Below, one piece after another: positions 1-12,545 of a stretch of DNA of 64,000 nt. Source of the DNA: Arctopsyche grandis (taxonomy: Eukaryota > Arthropoda > Insecta > Trichoptera > Hydropsychidae). Position 1 is the first letter of the stretch; each line of letters opens with the position of its first letter. A model generated the notes under the pieces. That model saw only the letters and a list, made by a program, of their open reading frames with translations. It did no database searches and was not told the DNA's origin. A program made the position numbers and the translations under genes. Where the stretch lies: positions 1,240,001-1,304,000 of the forward strand of contig NC_135355.1 of assembly GCF_051622035.1 (NCBI RefSeq), given 5' to 3'.

Positions 1-105
1 ACTTGACATTTCTTGAAACTCGTTTGCCCAACTTTTTCGGTGTATTTCGTCGTCAAGTTTCTATAAATATAAAACAGATACGAAAATGTTTTACATAATA
101 AAATA

Positions 106-675
<570 letters not shown>

Positions 676-701
676 AAATAAATAAAATAAAATAAAAAAT
701 A

Positions 702-776
<75 letters not shown>

Positions 777-782
777 TTCTAT

Positions 783-1190
783 ATAGCTTCTGCTTAGCGT
801 CGAGAGGCGCCGGGTTCGATCCCATGAGCTGACCTCGATTGAAAATAATTTTATCTGAGTATATCTGTAGTGCTGCTGGTCAGACCTGGATATTTGTGAC
901 TCCGGGTCGATCGTTTCCTATCAGAGTTTGCAAATTTTCTCTGCTTTCATTGTTGAAACGGTTCCCGGTAAAATTGACTAAATATCCTTCCTACCTACTA
1001 TGTCACCACTATTTGAGATTGATTAATGTACAATTTATAGATGTCTCGTTAATTTGCTAGTAGTTTTTCAGTGTCTCGTAATTCAGTGACTTAAATAAAA
1101 AATGCTGCAATGTTTGTAATTGGCTAGGAAGGCACATTGGGGCTACCTGTATGGCCTTCCTGGTATATATGTATGTAAAAAAAATAATAA
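783..1190 (+). mobile_element. SINE, head type 2, 5'-truncated
   Basis: The B box region GCCGGGTTCGATCCCATGAG is present but the A box is mostly missing. The body (CGATCGTTTCCTATCAGAG) and 3' hairpin ending GCCTTCCTGGTATATATGTA match the family. A near twin lies at 8458-8870. Confidence 0.8.
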
Positions 1191-1409
1191 TAAATATATA
1201 CATATATAGGATCTGGATGTGAAGGATTCCAAGTGAAAAGCGCAGATTCAGTCGGAACTATTTATTATAACATGTCGTCCGGCCTGTCCAACAAGTGACC
1301 ATAACAACACGCATCCGGTCTCTCCCATGCATACCACACACACTTTTATCCCTAGCAGTTTGGCCAACCACACATACGGCTCGACTCGTTTAAAAATCAT
1401 TCGCCATTT
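1191..1409. other. no gene seen
   Basis: Short spacer with no supportable coding region; the 60-residue minus-strand frame here has no domain. Confidence 0.5.
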
Positions 1410-1830
1410 CAACAGAAACGGCGTCTGCAATTCGTTTCTGATTGGCTGTCGTCAAAGTCGTTTCTGATTGGCTGTATTGGCTAAGGACATTTATGATTGG
1501 TCGGTCGTTAAATAATATATTTTTTTTTCAAATTTAATAAAAAAATATGTGAAGATAGTTTTCATGGTTTGACGGTATGCTCACTACTAGACTGCATTTC
1601 CATTTCAAGTTACTTTTATTAAATTCATGCTAAAACGGAAGAGATCGTGAAAAATGGAACCGACCGAAGCCAGGTAGCACCACTAGTATGATATAAACAT
1701 ATTGAACAAAAGATTGAAAGATGTAAGAATTGATTTTTAAACGTTTTTAAATATTTTAAAGATGTGTTCATAGCTTAAAAATCTCTGAATGATCACAATA
1801 TATCTCTAAAAAATATTTTTATTTACAATA
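1410..1830 (+). repeat. composite repeat with Helitron-like end and 26-bp CCAAT units
   Basis: Matches 20146-20545 over its whole length: a two-unit run of a 26-bp repeat containing TGATTGG, a spacer with GACTGCATTTCCATTTCAAG, a Helitron-like terminus (CGAAGCCAGGTAGCACCACTAGT), then shared sequence past that end (AGATTGAAAGATGT, TGATCACAATATAT). The shared flank shows both copies derive from one larger composite. Confidence 0.7.
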
Positions 1831-2009
1831 TAGAAACAAGTTCAAGTCGAAAAGTCGAGAAAACAAATCTTGAGCAATTGCAAGTCGGTAAAACAGAGCG
1901 CACCGGCAAATCTATACCTTAATACCACCTACCATTTCTGAAAACAATAAAATACATTTTATAATATGTGAAGGGAGATGATGATATATTTTTAATATAT
2001 AAAACGTAT

Positions 2010-2330
2010 TGTAACCTAGAGATTAGGTAATTGGTGATCATAGACCGCTAGTTTACCATCACCAATCATCTGATCGCGCGTTCGCGCCAAATAGACCTCG
2101 ACGTATGAACAAGCTATATGTATACAACAGCCAATAAGATCCCGCGAACCATCGACCAATGACCTCTCTGTGCTGAGATTACCCGCTGTGTATAAATATT
2201 CGGCGGATCTGTTCCGTGCTTCATTCAGAGCTGGATCGTCAACGGAACAACAATAAACTACCCCTACCACTACTTGCTGCGTATTTCACTCCGATCTCAG
2301 CAACCCCTCTACACATCCACGACGGTAATA
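2010..2330 (+). mobile_element. candidate LTR (solo or fragment) with TATA box and poly(A) signal
   Basis: Begins TGTAACCTAGAGATTAGG and contains TATAAATA (2191-2198), an initiator-like TTCATTCAG about 25 bp downstream, and AATAAA (2252-2257), the usual order in an LTR. Related pieces: 35172-35366 (minus), 25196-25290 (minus), and 20755-20810. The 3' edge and primer-binding site are unclear. Confidence 0.45.
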
Positions 2331-2927
2331 TACAAATATGTATATACATTTACGTATATTATTATATTAAAAGGCAATACTGACATAAAGATATCGTTGA
2401 CAACTAGCATATCGTTGACAATGCCTTGAGGCTATGAAATTCTCCTTTCAATCAGTTTTCAATATTCTGAAATCTTATACATGAAATAATGCTTGGATGT
2501 CGTTCCAAAGATGCAATCTTGTTAACGAATCACTTTTTAATTGACTTACAATATAATTTTCATGGATATTTATATTACATTCAATGTTTAAATCCGGTTA
2601 TTATTTAAGATATTTATAATTATTTATTTGTCTGGTTATTTTTTATTATTATTATTCATTTTCAGCCAAACCTAACCTAACCTAACCCCTTCTTAACTCG
2701 AATTTCTGCGAATGTTCAGACATCGGCGTTCGATCTACTCGTTCGACGAACGAACCGAACGAAAGAGGATTCTATAGCACAATTGCCGAAATTTTCGGCA
2801 ATGAATTACATAATTAAGAAATTATTTTATAATATATTTTATATATAGTGACGACCTAGAGTATATGTATATGTAATTTCATTATTGTTTAACTGTAAAT
2901 AAATGAATTTGGACAAATTCCATAACA
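2331..2927. other. no gene; short TTAGG-type tract
   Basis: AT-rich spacer. At about 2668-2690 the complement of insect-telomere-like TTAGG is repeated about four times (CCTAACCTAACCTAACC). No coding region was found. Confidence 0.5.
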
Positions 2928-3345
2928 CCAATTTTTTTGCGAGAAATATAATACAATCATTTTTACATACCTCTTATACATTTCACTTACGATTACAATT
3001 CTGAAAAAGATGTATGTTTTTAAAAAAAAATTATTATTATATACAGCTTTTACATAACTCTTATACATTTCACTAACGATTACAATTCGGAAAAAATTGT
3101 GCCTCTAATCTGATAATTTTCAAACTTTGCCATATTGCTCATTTTGGTCATCAATATAAGTAAATGTATCCTCCGCCATTATGGTGATGAAAAAATATCG
3201 TATTAGATGCGTTTGAAAATTCTCTTACGAACAAGTGCCTGACGTTTATCCAGCGTTTGCTTTTTCACTTTCGCCATGTCAGATTTCAATTGCTTAAACA
3301 CCTATAACTTTTTATTTTTTCACTCTATAATAAATATATATAAAA
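2928..3345 (-). repeat. unclassified dispersed repeat ('NE' family)
   Basis: Shares CTTTGCCATATTGCTCATTT, GTCATCAATATAAGT, a CGCCATTATGGTG block and the end TATAACTTTTTATTTTTTCA with copies at about 6440-6762 (minus), 9236-9495 (plus), 20570-20760 (minus) and 57190-57470 (plus). No coding capacity or clear termini. All copies are old and diverged. Confidence 0.65.
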
Positions 3346-3699
3346 ACCGACTGTCGCTAAATATTTTTGTACGTGACGGACGATCAACCAGTATGGGGAA
3401 CCAATCACACCGGAGCCCCCAGGGCGTCGGGGGCGTGGGGGGCGAAACCCCTAGGGCACACACACACACACACATTCATTCATCATTTCGAACGGGTTGG
3501 ATTGCTAAGTGTATAATGTGCCACTTTTATTACAATTAATGTTACGTGCCCGTGCGCCTATAAATTACCTTATATTATACATATAATTTCGAAAGAGACA
3601 GTATATATGTTTGTTGGTTCGTGACAGTCAATTTAATAATTATAGAGTAATGTAGGCGGGTAGCTTATTTATAATAACCAACAAATTTGAGATGTTAGA
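3346..3699. other. Helitron-like fragment and spacer
   Basis: Around 3575-3650, ATATAATTTCGAAAGAGACAG and following bases match the 5' part of the small Helitron-like element at 18792-19001. A CA microsatellite lies near 3458-3474. No gene. Confidence 0.4.
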
Positions 3700-3885
3700 A
3701 CCATGGATTTGCGCGAAACTGGGATAGGTTGCCAATTTTCAATCAGATAAATTTGATAACTCTGACAGATTGACCTGGAGACACATATATCCAAGGTCTG
3801 GCGAGTAGCACCTGCCCAGGGAATGAACCCATGACCTCTCAGTTGAATTATTCGCTAACCACTGAGCTATATTGTTGGTTAGGAT
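3700..3885 (-). mobile_element. SINE head, minus strand
   Basis: Read on the minus strand it opens with TAGCTCAGTGGTTAGCG (A box) and GGTCATGGGTTCATTCCC (B box), and continues into a body with GTCAATCTGTCAGAG. The head differs from types 1 and 2. The 3' hairpin is missing. Confidence 0.65.
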
Positions 3886-4744
3886 AAAATGAGACATCCA
3901 ACTTGATCGTCTCGTGACTTTAACCTTTCAGCACGCCACCTTCAGATATAATATATCGTTCTGTTAGATCTCACCCGACATAAAATCGAACGGGTGATGT
4001 GCCAACGTTACAGTAACACGCACGCGAGCGGTTTTTTTTCACCGACAATTTTTTTTCGCCTCGTACAAAAGAAAAAGTTAATCGCGAGGAAAACGCTCGC
4101 GAAGCGATAATGTCATTGGGACGCAAAAAGGGCCGCGGCCCCGAGATTTATTCGCCCTGAGATAAATTCGCGTCGAGCAGTCGTCCTGCCTCTCCTACTG
4201 CTCGTGCAATAAATTCCGCCCAACAAATAGCTATCACGTCTGTTAATAACGACTAACAAATCATCGTTTATCGGACGAATGATAAAACGGCTTCAATATC
4301 GCATACATTTACCGGGGATATCAATTATAATTATTAACCGCCACGCGAATTTTCAATAGGAAGGGGAGGTGAGATAACGAGCGATCGGTATTATCATTAT
4401 AATTAACAGTGACAACGACCCACTTACATAATTCGGAAATTGTATGCAATATTATATATGTATGTATGTATATGTATATCTCGAATTTCAATCGAATTCT
4501 AGACCGTGTAATTTCAAATGATGCGATTTACTGGACCGTGTGCTGCTCACCCGGGCGAGTACTTGCATTGTATGAACGGAACTCAAACCGCGTTGACTTT
4601 AATAGGAGATGAAAATCGGACTCAATCCATTGACTACTTTTCAATCATATCGCTTTCTTAGAGCAACATGTACAAGTGATAACTGTCGAAGATCTAATTA
4701 TTTATGGCAGCGTTTTAAACAAAATGCCAATCTTCATATTTAAT
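3886..4744. other. no gene; GC-richer unique-looking stretch
   Basis: From about 4010 to 4390 the sequence is less AT-rich, rich in CG dinucleotides, and matches none of the repeats here. It may be conserved non-coding DNA or an enhancer; nothing in it identifies a gene. Confidence 0.3.
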
Positions 4745-4948
4745 AGACGGTGCTACTTTAGTATGCGGTCTACCTTTGAATCGTAGTCGATTATTTTTTT
4801 TTATTTGCATCGTAGCAACGTTTACTGTTTATTATAATTTTTGTTTTTACCTGCTGCCTCATAATGATGTCGAAGCATTTCTATCAAAATATCGTCAGCA
4901 GCGAAGAAAATACCGACCCTAACAACCTAATCTTAAATGAATCTATGT
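4745..4948. repeat. fragment of the 36-kb inverted-repeat family
   Basis: Complement of about 35985-36200: shared blocks are ATCAAAATATCGTC, AGCGAAGAAAATACCGACCC and AACCTAATCTTAAATGAAT. Homology stops where the hAT element begins, as expected if hAT inserted into an older copy. Confidence 0.65.
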
Positions 4949-6090
4949 CAGCGGTTTCCAAACTTTATGCTACTACGCCTCCCTAAAAAAAATTTTTTTT
5001 TCCGCGCCTCCATACCTTTTATATTTTGATAGATATAATAATATAGACACGTTTTAAATAATAAAAAAATACTGAACACTACAATAGACAGAATAATAAA
5101 AAGGTTTTACTATAACATAAATTTATACGAACACGTATATTTATTTTTATATTAAATTACTAATTAAACTACATCAAAATTTAATGTGAAGGATGTTGTT
5201 GTTTATTGGCACAAAGCTTATCAAATCTTGAGGGCAATATGGAGAGTGCCACTCGTAACGTCTTTTCGACTATTAACCTGGCTCGATATTTGGTTTTCAT
5301 TGCAGCTAGTGCCGAAAAGCCCGTTTCGCATAAATAAGACGTTACAAACGGTAGAAGCACTTGCATTGCTTTGCAATACAAAGATTCATACTCTCCACTA
5401 AGATTCATCCAAAAATTAATTATGGTTTCATTTTGAAACTTTTGTTTTAGTGAGCTATCGCATGATAATTCTATCAATTTTTCTTTTTCGATGGTTGCCA
5501 GCTCGAATTCGTCTTCTTCATTGTAGTTAAATGGATTCTGTATCCACAAAAACTTTGAGAAATCAAGGTCTTTGAAATAATTGGAAAAATGCAGCACTAA
5601 ACCATCTAAGTGGTCAATAAAATGATTTTTACTTGCTTCAATATTGGCTGTGGCCCAGAAATCTTTGGAAAGTGAAAAAATATCCAACTCATTTTTTTGT
5701 TAAATTTGATTTCCATAACTTCAACTTTTTAATGAAAGCTGTTCCTTTATCTTTTTGAACAAGTGGATGTTTTTGTGATCCCTGCATTGATTTATTTAAA
5801 CCGCTCAATTTTCCAAAAATTTCAAACAAATAGGCAAGTTTAACAATAAAATTATCGTTCGACCACAAATGTGCCACTTCATGTTGGTTTTCTTCGAGAA
5901 AGGTTGCTATTTAAATGTGTATATAAAAATGAAGGAAAAATAAAGATTCATGCATTGAATTTTTACTGTTAAGCTACGATATGAAGTTTTATTTATTTGT
6001 AGATATTATGGTATGAAAATTATTTTTTTATTAAAAAGTTTTGGCACCTCCCCTGGCAATAGTCTGCGCCTCCCAGTTTGGAAACCGCTG
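4949..6090 (-). mobile_element. internally deleted hAT transposon
   Basis: Imperfect terminal inverted repeats: CAGCGGTTTCCAAACTTTA at the left, and on the minus strand CAGCGGTTTCCAAACTGGGA at the right. The 8-bp flanks ATCTATGT and GTCTAAGA share TCTA and agree at 5 of 8 positions, fitting a decayed target duplication. It contains a transposase remnant with the C-terminal dimerisation region. Confidence 0.85.
5181..5877 (-). pseudogene. hAT transposase C-terminal remnant (ZBED5/SCAND3-like)
   Basis: Two consecutive minus-strand frames (5877-5689, then 5687-5181) are separated by a one-base slip in an A7 tract at about 5692-5698. The second shows hAT landmarks: LLPFVTSYLCETGFSALAAM and KTKYRARLIVEKTLRVALS, then LCANKQQHPSH at the C terminus, the usual dimerisation-domain layout. 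The N-terminal zinc finger and most of the DDE core are absent. It cannot encode an active transposase. Confidence 0.85.
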
Positions 6091-6762
6091 GTCTAAGAGA
6101 CCCTTTCGTCGGAGAGTGAGACGGTTGTTCATGAATAAAGCCCGGACCCTGAGGGGGCCGTTTATTGTTCAAATGTTGTAAATGCATTGTTAAAGGTTTG
6201 CCGAACCTTTACAAAGCATTTACAACAATTGAACAATAAACGACACGCTTCCGGTCCTAGCTTTATTCATGAATATCGCACAAAAACGACCGCACATCAC
6301 TATTCTAATAAATAAAAAAAACCACACTGAATGTACATAACCAAGTACAAAATAAACAACAACGCATGAACACATAAAGCGCGCATGCGTTAGGAAATAA
6401 TACCTGAAATGTGCCGTGCAAATGCACGCACACCTCAAGTAAAGTTGGTCCTGTGACAAAGTTTGGATTCTTATCCGATCGTTTCCAAACTTTGCCATTT
6501 TGCTCGGTTTGGTCGTCAATATAAGTGGAAATGACGTCAGCCATTACGATGGTAAAAAATAATCGTAATCGAGACGTTTGAAAATAATCCGTCATATTTC
6601 TTCTTGACGTCTATCATCCGAATTAATCGTTCAGACTGTTCGTCCATTTTGTTCGTTTTAGCCTCTTCTCACTTTATATCCCTTTTCGCCGCCATCTCGC
6701 TATGTTAGATTTAAATTGTTAGAACGCCTATAACTTTTTATTTTTTCACTCTATATTTTATG
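6091..6762. repeat. older repeat with foldback insertion, then NE-family copy
   Basis: 6092-6136 continues after 6266 and matches 15170-15245 (CTAAGAGACCCTTTCGTCGG, then ATATCGCACA). It is interrupted by the foldback element at 6137-6265. From about 6440 to 6762 is a minus-strand copy of the NE repeat, into whose end the piggyBac element inserted. No gene. Confidence 0.7.
6137..6265. mobile_element. 129-bp foldback (MULE-like) MITE with 9-bp target duplication
   Basis: Almost wholly palindromic: TTGTAAATGC...GTTAAAGGTTTGCCG faces CCTTTACAAAGCATTTACAA. It is flanked by TTCATGAAT on both sides (6128-6136 and 6266-6274). The related locus at 15206-15214 carries a single TTCATGAAT with no insertion. 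Second copy 59323-59455; half copy about 42107-42178. Confidence 0.85.
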
Positions 6763-6766
6763 TTAA

Positions 6767-7722
6767 CCCTTTCGCGGGCGAATTATTTCTAGTTGATTTT
6801 TACAAATTTCATTTCGATAGTATTACTAAAAAATACATATTTAAGGCAAATATGGAAAAAAAATTAATAAATATGTTTTAAATATAGAAAAAAAAAGTGG
6901 AAAGTATACTTCCCACGGATCTTTGGGTGGTGCAAAAATATAATTAAAAAAAAATGCATTTTAAGATAAAATCATATATATTTAAAATTAAAAGAGCAAA
7001 TAAACAAACAAAAGATGAAATTTAAAAAAAAAAATAATAATATCCGAAAAAACATTATTTTGAAAAGTAAAAAAAAATTTAAAAACAAAATGGTACATCG
7101 AACACCATTTCCTGTTCATATAAATAAACAAGCAAAAAAATAACAACAAAACAATTCTAATAATAAACATTATTTATTATGAAATAATTTAAAACACGGT
7201 GATACACATAAAGGAACCTCACAACCATTACAAATATATTTTGATCTTTTCTCTGTGTTATAAAAACTACAATATCTACGTATTCTATACTTCGAACCCT
7301 TTATTAGAAAGTGGGTTCCCACTCCATCCACTTCTTCACTTAGATCCGTGGGAAGATGTATTCTCATCAATTAAAATCGTAAGAATATGGAACAGTTCAA
7401 TAATAATTTATAGTACATATAATAAAACAAAGTGCAAGGAACATAAATCGATCGTTAAAATTCTTATATAGTTAAAAAATAAGATTTTACGTTGAAAAAA
7501 CTGGTATTTATTCAGCTTTCAAACCCTCGCACGCGCCGCCTACCATAAACACGGACGAATTAGGATTATGTTACAATCGATACAGAAGGAATCTATTGCA
7601 TCGTGTTGGTGGGGATTTCTGCTAAATTTCATTGCTTTTAAAAATTCTCATATGTACACCCACCGGCTTTTTGAAGCAAATTAAGTCACTGGGAAACCGT
7701 ATTCCCACGGCCCGCGAAAGGG
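6767..7722 (-). mobile_element. piggyBac deletion derivative
   Basis: Perfect 13-bp terminal inverted repeats, CCCTTTCGCGGGC at 6767-6779 and its complement at 7710-7722, flanked by TTAA at 6763-6766 and 7723-7726. That is the piggyBac hallmark. It retains the last part of the transposase on the minus strand. Confidence 0.92.
7170..7370 (-). pseudogene. piggyBac transposase C-terminal cysteine-rich domain remnant
   Basis: A 66-residue frame ending in the family's C-terminal zinc-binding tail: RRYCSFYNTEKRSKYICNGC followed by EVPLCVSPCFKLFH. The usual pattern begins with paired cysteines; here one is tyrosine (CSFY), so the finger is probably degraded. The catalytic DDD core is deleted. Confidence 0.85.
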
Positions 7723-7726
7723 TTAA

Positions 7727-8457
7727 ACGAGAGCAATCCAATAAAAATCATTGTCATATTTGAATTTAGTGGGTCAAACTTAGTAACGGTTGATGAGTTT
7801 TCGCCCAGATATAATTTTTGTTGCTCGGTGTAATTAATATAAAATATTACATATTTCGATTTCAAATAAAATAACCAAAAATAAAATCGAAAACGGACCA
7901 GATGGAAAAACTCGCCCATAGTGTTTCGGTAGCCGCACATTCGTGAGATCGGTGGCCAAATCCTCGCTTCCTAAAAATAAATGCGAATTAGGGAAAAGTG
8001 CTGTCGTGTACATAAGAATGGTCGCAGCGGGAATTTTATCGTTTCGTAATATTATTGGTGCGATTTTGGCGCACGTGTGCTGCCATCTATCGCGCGGATT
8101 GGTGAGGTTTGTCACGTATTGCCGTAATGACGTTTACAGCGCACGTCCTCTGCTGACTATACACACGCAGACAACCCGCAACCTCAATATATACATACAA
8201 AATACATTACATTTATACACGGAAGAAGATGAGGGGGTACAAAAAAAGATACAAATTAAAATCAATTAAATTCAGGGGCTATCTTTAAAATCCGCCATTT
8301 TGATCATAATTGTCCGCCATTTTGTTAAGCCTAATAACACAAAATCTTCTGCATTTATTCTATCGAATTAAAATTCGTCTAAAGATTTACCAACAAATGA
8401 AAGTCTCGTAGGGTTTCTGACTTTTTCAAATAATGAAAGAATGTTTGTTTGAATGAA
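7727..8457. other. no gene seen
   Basis: AT-rich spacer with short frames on both strands and no recognisable domain, repeat end or promoter. Confidence 0.4.
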
Positions 8458-8869
8458 TGTTTCTGCTTAGCGTTGAGAGGTGCCGGGTTCGATCCCATGA
8501 GCTGACCTCGATTGAAAAGAATTTTAATGAAAAATGAAAAGAGTATATCTGTAGTGCTGCTTGTCAGACCTGGATATTTTTGACTCCAGGTCGATCGTTT
8601 CCTATCAGAGTTTGCCAATTTTCTCTGATTTCATTGTTGAAACGGTTCCCGGTAAAATTGGCCAAATATCCTTCTTACCTACTATGTCACCATTATTTGA
8701 GATTGATTAATGTACAATTTATAGATGTCTCGCTAATTTGCTAGTAGTTTTTCAGTGTCTCGTAATTCAGTGACTTAAATAAAAAATGCTGCAATGTTTG
8801 TAATTGGCTAGGAAGGCACATTGGGGCTACCTGTATGGCCTTCCTGGTATATATTTAAAAAAAATAATA

Positions 8870-8870
<1 letters not shown>
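8458..8870 (+). mobile_element. SINE, head type 2, 5'-truncated
   Basis: B box GCCGGGTTCGATCCC, body CGATCGTTTCCTATCAGAG and 3' hairpin ending GCCTTCCTGGTATATAT, close to the copy at 783-1190. A TA microsatellite (8875-8926) follows the tail. Confidence 0.85.
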
Positions 8871-8931
<61 letters not shown>

Positions 8932-9235
8932 ACATATACATATATAACAGCAACGGCGTCTTGATTAATTTGCAGATTGATTAATTTACAATAAAATGTA
9001 TGTAAAATTCATAGATGTCCCGTTAATTTACGAGTTTTTCAGTGTCTCGTAATTCAGCGACTTGTATAATAACAATGAAACGGTGAAAATCTGTAAATAT
9101 CGCCGGGAAAACAAACTAAATTCCGCTTTATTTATTCTCGTCATTCGCTATCGGGGAAATTTCGGCAACAAACTATAAAAAAAGTTTTTTAAAAACAAAC
9201 CTCTTTTTTAGTTTTGTATATAATATTAAGATATA

Positions 9236-9595
9236 TAAATTATTATTTTGAATAAAAATACCAATAATTTTATTTTACTACCGCCATCTATGTATAAAAC
9301 TAAAGACTACATAGACGTCACCCAGATTTCAAGTTTGCAAACTTCAAACGCGTCTTAAACGATATTTTATCTCTATAGTAATGGCGAAGGATCCATTTAA
9401 TGACCAAAATGAGCAATATGGCAAAGTATGAAAACGATCGGATAATAGGCAAATTTTTTCCTGAATTGTAAGTGAAACATAAAGGAGGCTTGTAAAAATA
9501 AATGCTGCAATGTTTGTAATTGGCCAGGAAGGTGCAATGGGGTTACCTGTAAGGCCTTCCTGGTATATATGTATAAAATAAATAAATATGATTTT
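9236..9595 (+). repeat. NE repeat joined to a SINE 3' tail
   Basis: 9236-9495 is a plus-strand NE copy (GACCAAAATGAGCAATATGG). At about 9497 it passes into a SINE tail (AAATGCTGCAATGTTTGTAA, hairpin, GGCCTTCCTGGTATATATG). This is either a 5'-truncated SINE insertion or a fused element. Confidence 0.65.
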
Positions 9596-9710
9596 TACTT
9601 TTCTATACAAAGGACCAATATATGAAGTCTTGTAATTTTGGCTGATCTGTATGTATGTAGTATTTATCGCAGATCACGTTTTCTTCGTTTTTCGAAAATG
9701 TATCATACAT

Positions 9711-9888
9711 ATATATAATATCGCCATTCTGTGTGTCTGTTTGTGTATCTGAGATAACGCTCACCGTACTATAATAGTCGTTTCGATTCGATATACATAC
9801 ATATGTTTTTATGTACGTCACATTAGTTTTGCCATGATTAAGCTGTTTATATTAAAAATACTGAGCGAAGCCGGGTAAAAACACTAGT
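9711..9888 (+). mobile_element. Helitron-like 3' end
   Basis: Ends CTGAGCGAAGCCGGGT, then AAAAACACTAGT: a GC-rich hairpin-like block about 8 nt before CTAG/T, a Helitron-type terminus. The body resembles about 12590-12700. The left edge is approximate. Confidence 0.55.
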
Positions 9889-11639
9889 CGACTATATATG
9901 TTTGTAAGTGTATACATTTAATATACATGTATATAGACATGCCATATTAAATTAAATGCATACAATTTATGTCAACAAAGCTATAGAACTTTCCACTAAA
10001 GCTAAACTAAACTGCAACCAAATTTAAATTTAAAGTTAACTATGTGAACTGTGCAAACTGAATGTTGCAAATGTTGCCTGCAGCTATTATTCGAATACGT
10101 GGAGGCAATGTTATAAGTTTTTTGACTTACATATACAAGGACTTAAGCTTGGAACCTCTCAATTATAAGCAGAAAGTTCTAACGATTGATCTGACTATAG
10201 CTATAAAATAAATAAAAACAAAATATCGATTATGATTTATATACATTGGAATAAAGCTGTATGCATACATACATACATATATCCATATATATTATAATAC
10301 ATAATAGTATTTTGAACTGGAAGTAAATTAAATCATTTTATCATTACGTACACAAATCAAAGACAAAGTCTCCCAACTTTGTACCCCATTTTCAAACGAA
10401 AATTATAATGAGAATAAATATAGATTTAAAAACGACCATTGTAGTAAAAAAAATAAAAATTATACGCCGATCATATTTGATTATTATATCACGATCAAGT
10501 TATTTGATTATTATTAATACCATTCTTTAGTGTGGAATTTGGATACTTTTAAAATACAATAAAGCGTCGTTTTTTACGCTCACTGCGTACATATACTCGT
10601 AATATATGTAAAATATATCCCCGTCTGAAAACAAAACCAACCCTGAATGTAAAAATAATTACAAACTGGGAAACCTCGGAAAATGAGGGATTATAATTTT
10701 CGAGCAGGTTACACTGGTGATCCTCAAAGTGATGATCCACAATGGAACATACAATAGAAAATACAAAAACAAACACATATACACATAATATGTAAAACAA
10801 TTATAATATAAACATCCTTATGTAATGAATAATAGGTAATTGCATGTGTAACACAATGCCATTCATACATACATCTATGAAGGCTTAATTTACATGGGAT
10901 TATTCTAATAGTTTGATAATTTATGACTTAAATTGAAAAAAGTTTATGTAAATCAGTTCTGGTTTCGACAAGATGGCACCACGTTCCATACAAGTTATCA
11001 AACAATTCTAAATTAAATTAGTTTCCACGATCATTGGATTTGACTTGCTTGGATTATGTATTTTCTTCGCAAAAAATTCAGAAGAAAAAGGAATCAATGT
11101 GGGTTTTTTATGAAACATATGCCAAGAATATCTGTAAATATGAATTTATGTATATTGCGAATTCCAAATGCACACTATAAACAAGTTTACCATTAATGTC
11201 AAACTATAAAAGTATAGATGGAACAAGTTTCCACGGCAGGATGACTTCAGCAAACATCATTAAAATATAATATACCTATAGTAACTATTTATGTAAACGA
11301 GGAGATGCAAGCGCTTTATCATACTTTGGCTTCGTTCGTTATTATAAGATAACAAAATAAACTGGATCTACATAAATTCCAACTCAGTTATTAAGTTAAA
11401 ATCTTCGCCTAATCTAATATCTTAATCTTAAACGATATAAAACCTTAAACAATATAAAAATTCTATAAAATTCTCGAAGTTGTCTATTATTTAAAAAATA
11501 AAAATTTTATATATGGTTGTTAACGTTGTGTGAAATTAATTCAATTGTATTATATCTTATATTAAAATCAGGGCTCTACAGTCTTTAACAAAAACACAAC
11601 TCCAACAGTTTTCCTCAATCTGTTGTTTTTTTTTGTATA
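9889..11639. other. no gene seen
   Basis: AT-rich DNA with short frames only. I recognised no coding domain, repeat terminus or RNA gene. Confidence 0.4.
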
Positions 11640-12545
11640 TGAAACTAATAAAATGAATCAATTTGACTTTGGCTGATATTTTATTTATCAAATATCATCC
11701 TCTTTCTCAATTTGACCTGAACATTAGAAAAAGACAAAGAGCTTTTCAAATTCGTTAGTAAATAAATATTTAGATACGTACAAAGTAAAAATAAGAAAAG
11801 GTTAGTAAAAATACATAATTTCTATTACATGTAAAAAAATTTCAATATGATCCGTTGACCGATTTGGGAGATAATTTAATCCAAAAACTTCTACTCCAAC
11901 TTGAACGATTTTAATAAGATTGATTTTTCTTGCCAACGAATAAAATTGTTAGTAATAAAAATAATACCGATTTTCAGAATATTAAAAATTAAAAGAATTG
12001 AAGAATCATTAAAAATTTACAAGTTACCCAATTTGTTGAATTATCGGTAATGAAATAGGTATAAATAAGTAAGTACATCAATAATGTATGTATTTAATAC
12101 ACAATGCGAAAAATGAGAAAAAAACTAGAGTAAAAGTACTACTTCCGGTTCAGGTAAAAATATTCAAAAAATATTAGGGTATAAAATTTATAATTTCCAT
12201 TACATGTAAAAAAATTTCAGTCTGATTCAGTTAGCGGTTTGGGAGATAATTGAATCCAAAAACTTAAAAAAAATAAGAGGACAGTTATAAGGGGAGGTAC
12301 CATTTCCGGTCAATTTAAAAATTTACGGTATTATTGATGAGCATTTTAATAACCGATACTAAATTTCAGTTCGATAAAACGGTGTTCAAAAAATCTCCAA
12401 AATACACGGCCACATATACTTACACACACACACATATTTTTCTAAATCATGAAATCGTGATCAGTGATTGATTCTGAGATTAAATGATCACAAAACTTCA
12501 TATATTGTTACTACGAACATACATATATGTATGTACATAGAGAAA
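11640..12545 (+). repeat. E-repeat partial copy
   Basis: Contains the family blocks TACTACTTCCGGTTCAGG (about 12137), GGTTTGGGAGATAATTGAAT, ACCATTTCCGGTCAATTTAA, a CA microsatellite, and the terminal GTGATCAGTGATTGATTCTG...TTGTTACTAC. It lacks the internal tandem array. Confidence 0.75.
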
